64,000 bases of DNA. It comes from Helicobacter cetorum (GTDB taxonomy: Bacteria > Campylobacterota > Campylobacteria > Campylobacterales > UBA6016). Below the pieces are notes generated by a model. That model was given only the letters and a program-made list of their open reading frames with translations. It was not told the DNA's origin and made no database searches. The stretch spans positions 1-64,000 of the forward strand of contig DZAX01000001.1 in assembly GCA_022729705.1 (NCBI GenBank). The letters are read 5' to 3'. Below, in pieces: positions 63,369 to 64,000 of this stretch (positions are counted from its first letter, which is position 1; the number at the start of each line of letters is the position of its first letter). The position numbers were made by a program, and so were the translations under genes.

Positions 63369-64000
63369 CTAAAGCTTAATACGCTCCAGCATCTCTTTAA
63401 ATCTTCCTAACATCTCTTTTGTAACCGCTATATCCTCAAGTGATGAAATTGTCAAATCTTCGCTTCTGTCTATGTACTCTTCTAATTCTTTTTTTGTTTT
63501 TTCATCAATTTCTTTGGCTCTAAAAGTTTTTTCTATGGTTTTAGCGCTTACTTCTAATTCAACTATGGCATTTTGTGATTCATCAATCGCTATTTGGGCT
63601 TTTGAAACCACTTTTTCCACTTTTGTCATAAAACTTCTCAACTCTTTTTTTGCCCTATCAAGCTCTCCCGCTCCCGATTCTATATCGGTATGTGTATCGC
63701 TGTCATCACATTTTAGGGTCGCCATCTCATTTGTCTCTTCCAAAAATCTATCAAACTTTGTCTCAATTTTTCTAATTAGATACATACTCATGAGCAAGGT
63801 CGCAACAATCAGAAGTCCGCCGCCGTATTGCAACGCCGCAAGTTTCTCTTTTTTGCCCTCAAATTCATGGGCGTATTCACCCACGCACACGTCTATCATC
63901 GACAAAAGCTCATTATTCAAAACATACGTCTCTTTTTCTAAATCAACGCCTTCGCTCCTATTTTTAAGGCGTTCGCTAAGAGCCAAAAATTCGTCGCTTT
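63369..64000 (-). CDS. Membrane-anchored coiled-coil protein, partial at window edge
   Basis: The frame is open to the end of the window, so the N terminus is missing. The visible ~210 residues comprise a helical region (RLKNRSEGVDLEKETYVLNN and further), one membrane helix (GGGLLIVATLLMSMYLI at ~75-92 of the visible part) and a long coiled coil rich in Glu and Lys. Two cysteines (CVGEY and LKCDD) are present. The layout suggests a periplasmic sensor joined to a cytoplasmic coiled coil, as in chemoreceptor-like or envelope-structure proteins, but no signalling motif is seen. The function is unknown. Confidence 0.55.
   Translation of the reverse strand, partial: SDEFLALSERLKNRSEGVDLEKETYVLNNELLSMIDVCVGEYAHEFEGKKEKLAALQYGGGLLIVATLLMSMYLIRKIETKFDRFLEETNEMATLKCDDSDTHTDIESGAGELDRAKKELRSFMTKVEKVVSKAQIAIDESQNAIVELEVSAKTIEKTFRAKEIDEKTKKELEEYIDRSEDLTISSLEDIAVTKEMLGRFKEMLERIKL

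Noticed and set aside
1-64000. tRNA or rRNA genes
   Set aside because: All gaps were read for cloverleaf-like or rRNA signatures and none was recognised; a covariance search (tRNAscan-SE, Infernal) would settle it.

Overview
The window is a piece of a bacterial chromosome from the Campylobacterota (former Epsilonproteobacteria). The evidence is the AT-rich sequence, the S10-spc-alpha ribosomal gene order running from rpsJ to rplQ, neighbourhoods that I recall from Campylobacter relatives (fba next to a Peb4-type chaperone; rpsA - small membrane protein - serA), and family-typical proteins such as a DUF1104 protein, a two-RCK potassium channel and an ArsS-like kinase remnant. PEP carboxylase, TonB/ExbBD and many two-component sensors fit a free-living sulfur- or hydrogen-oxidising relative (Sulfurimonas/Sulfuricurvum type), but I cannot name a genus.

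Layout. 1-3.9 kb is an accessory patch. It holds a restriction-modification (RM) system made of a D12-class adenine methylase fused in frame to an ApaLI-like endonuclease plus a beta-class methylase. Short repeats bound it, and a broken lipoprotein gene and a broken Na+-dependent transporter lie on its right. 3.95-5.0 kb is an ATPase on the minus strand. 5.1-19.3 kb is the complete ribosomal protein super-operon, including secY, map, infA, rpmJ and rpoA, interrupted between infA and rpmJ by a tandem array of hairpin repeats. 19.8-31.4 kb is housekeeping: ppc, an amidase, rnr, a Zn/Mn ABC transporter, rpsA and serA. 31.5-36.1 kb carries tonB-exbD-exbB, two small stress-type proteins, a frameshifted response regulator with its histidine kinase, and a cytochrome c.

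36.1-47.7 kb is an accessory island: decayed IS transposases of three types, a truncated tyrosine recombinase and a duplicated cassette. Each cassette reads, in transcription order on the minus strand, WYL regulator - degenerate DnaA-like AAA protein - gamma-glutamylcyclotransferase-like protein - PD-(D/E)XK nuclease module. The first three genes appear identical in the two copies over about 1.9 kb. The nuclease module is completely different: two genes in one copy, one PDDEXK_4-type gene in the other. Both modules are followed by the same diverged spacer. A divergent pair (unknown protein plus AAA+ ATPase) sits between the copies. This swapped-nuclease cassette is the best candidate for an undescribed, possibly defensive, system.

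47.8-58 kb returns to core and signalling genes: fba, a Peb4-like chaperone, a V4R-domain protein with a hybrid histidine kinase and an HD-GYP response regulator, and a TrkA-type K+ channel with a small membrane protein. 58.1-63.3 kb contains the remnant of an ArsRS-like two-component system next to a complete type III RM system (mod and res). The window ends inside a membrane-anchored coiled-coil protein. No rRNA, tRNA or CRISPR array was recognised.
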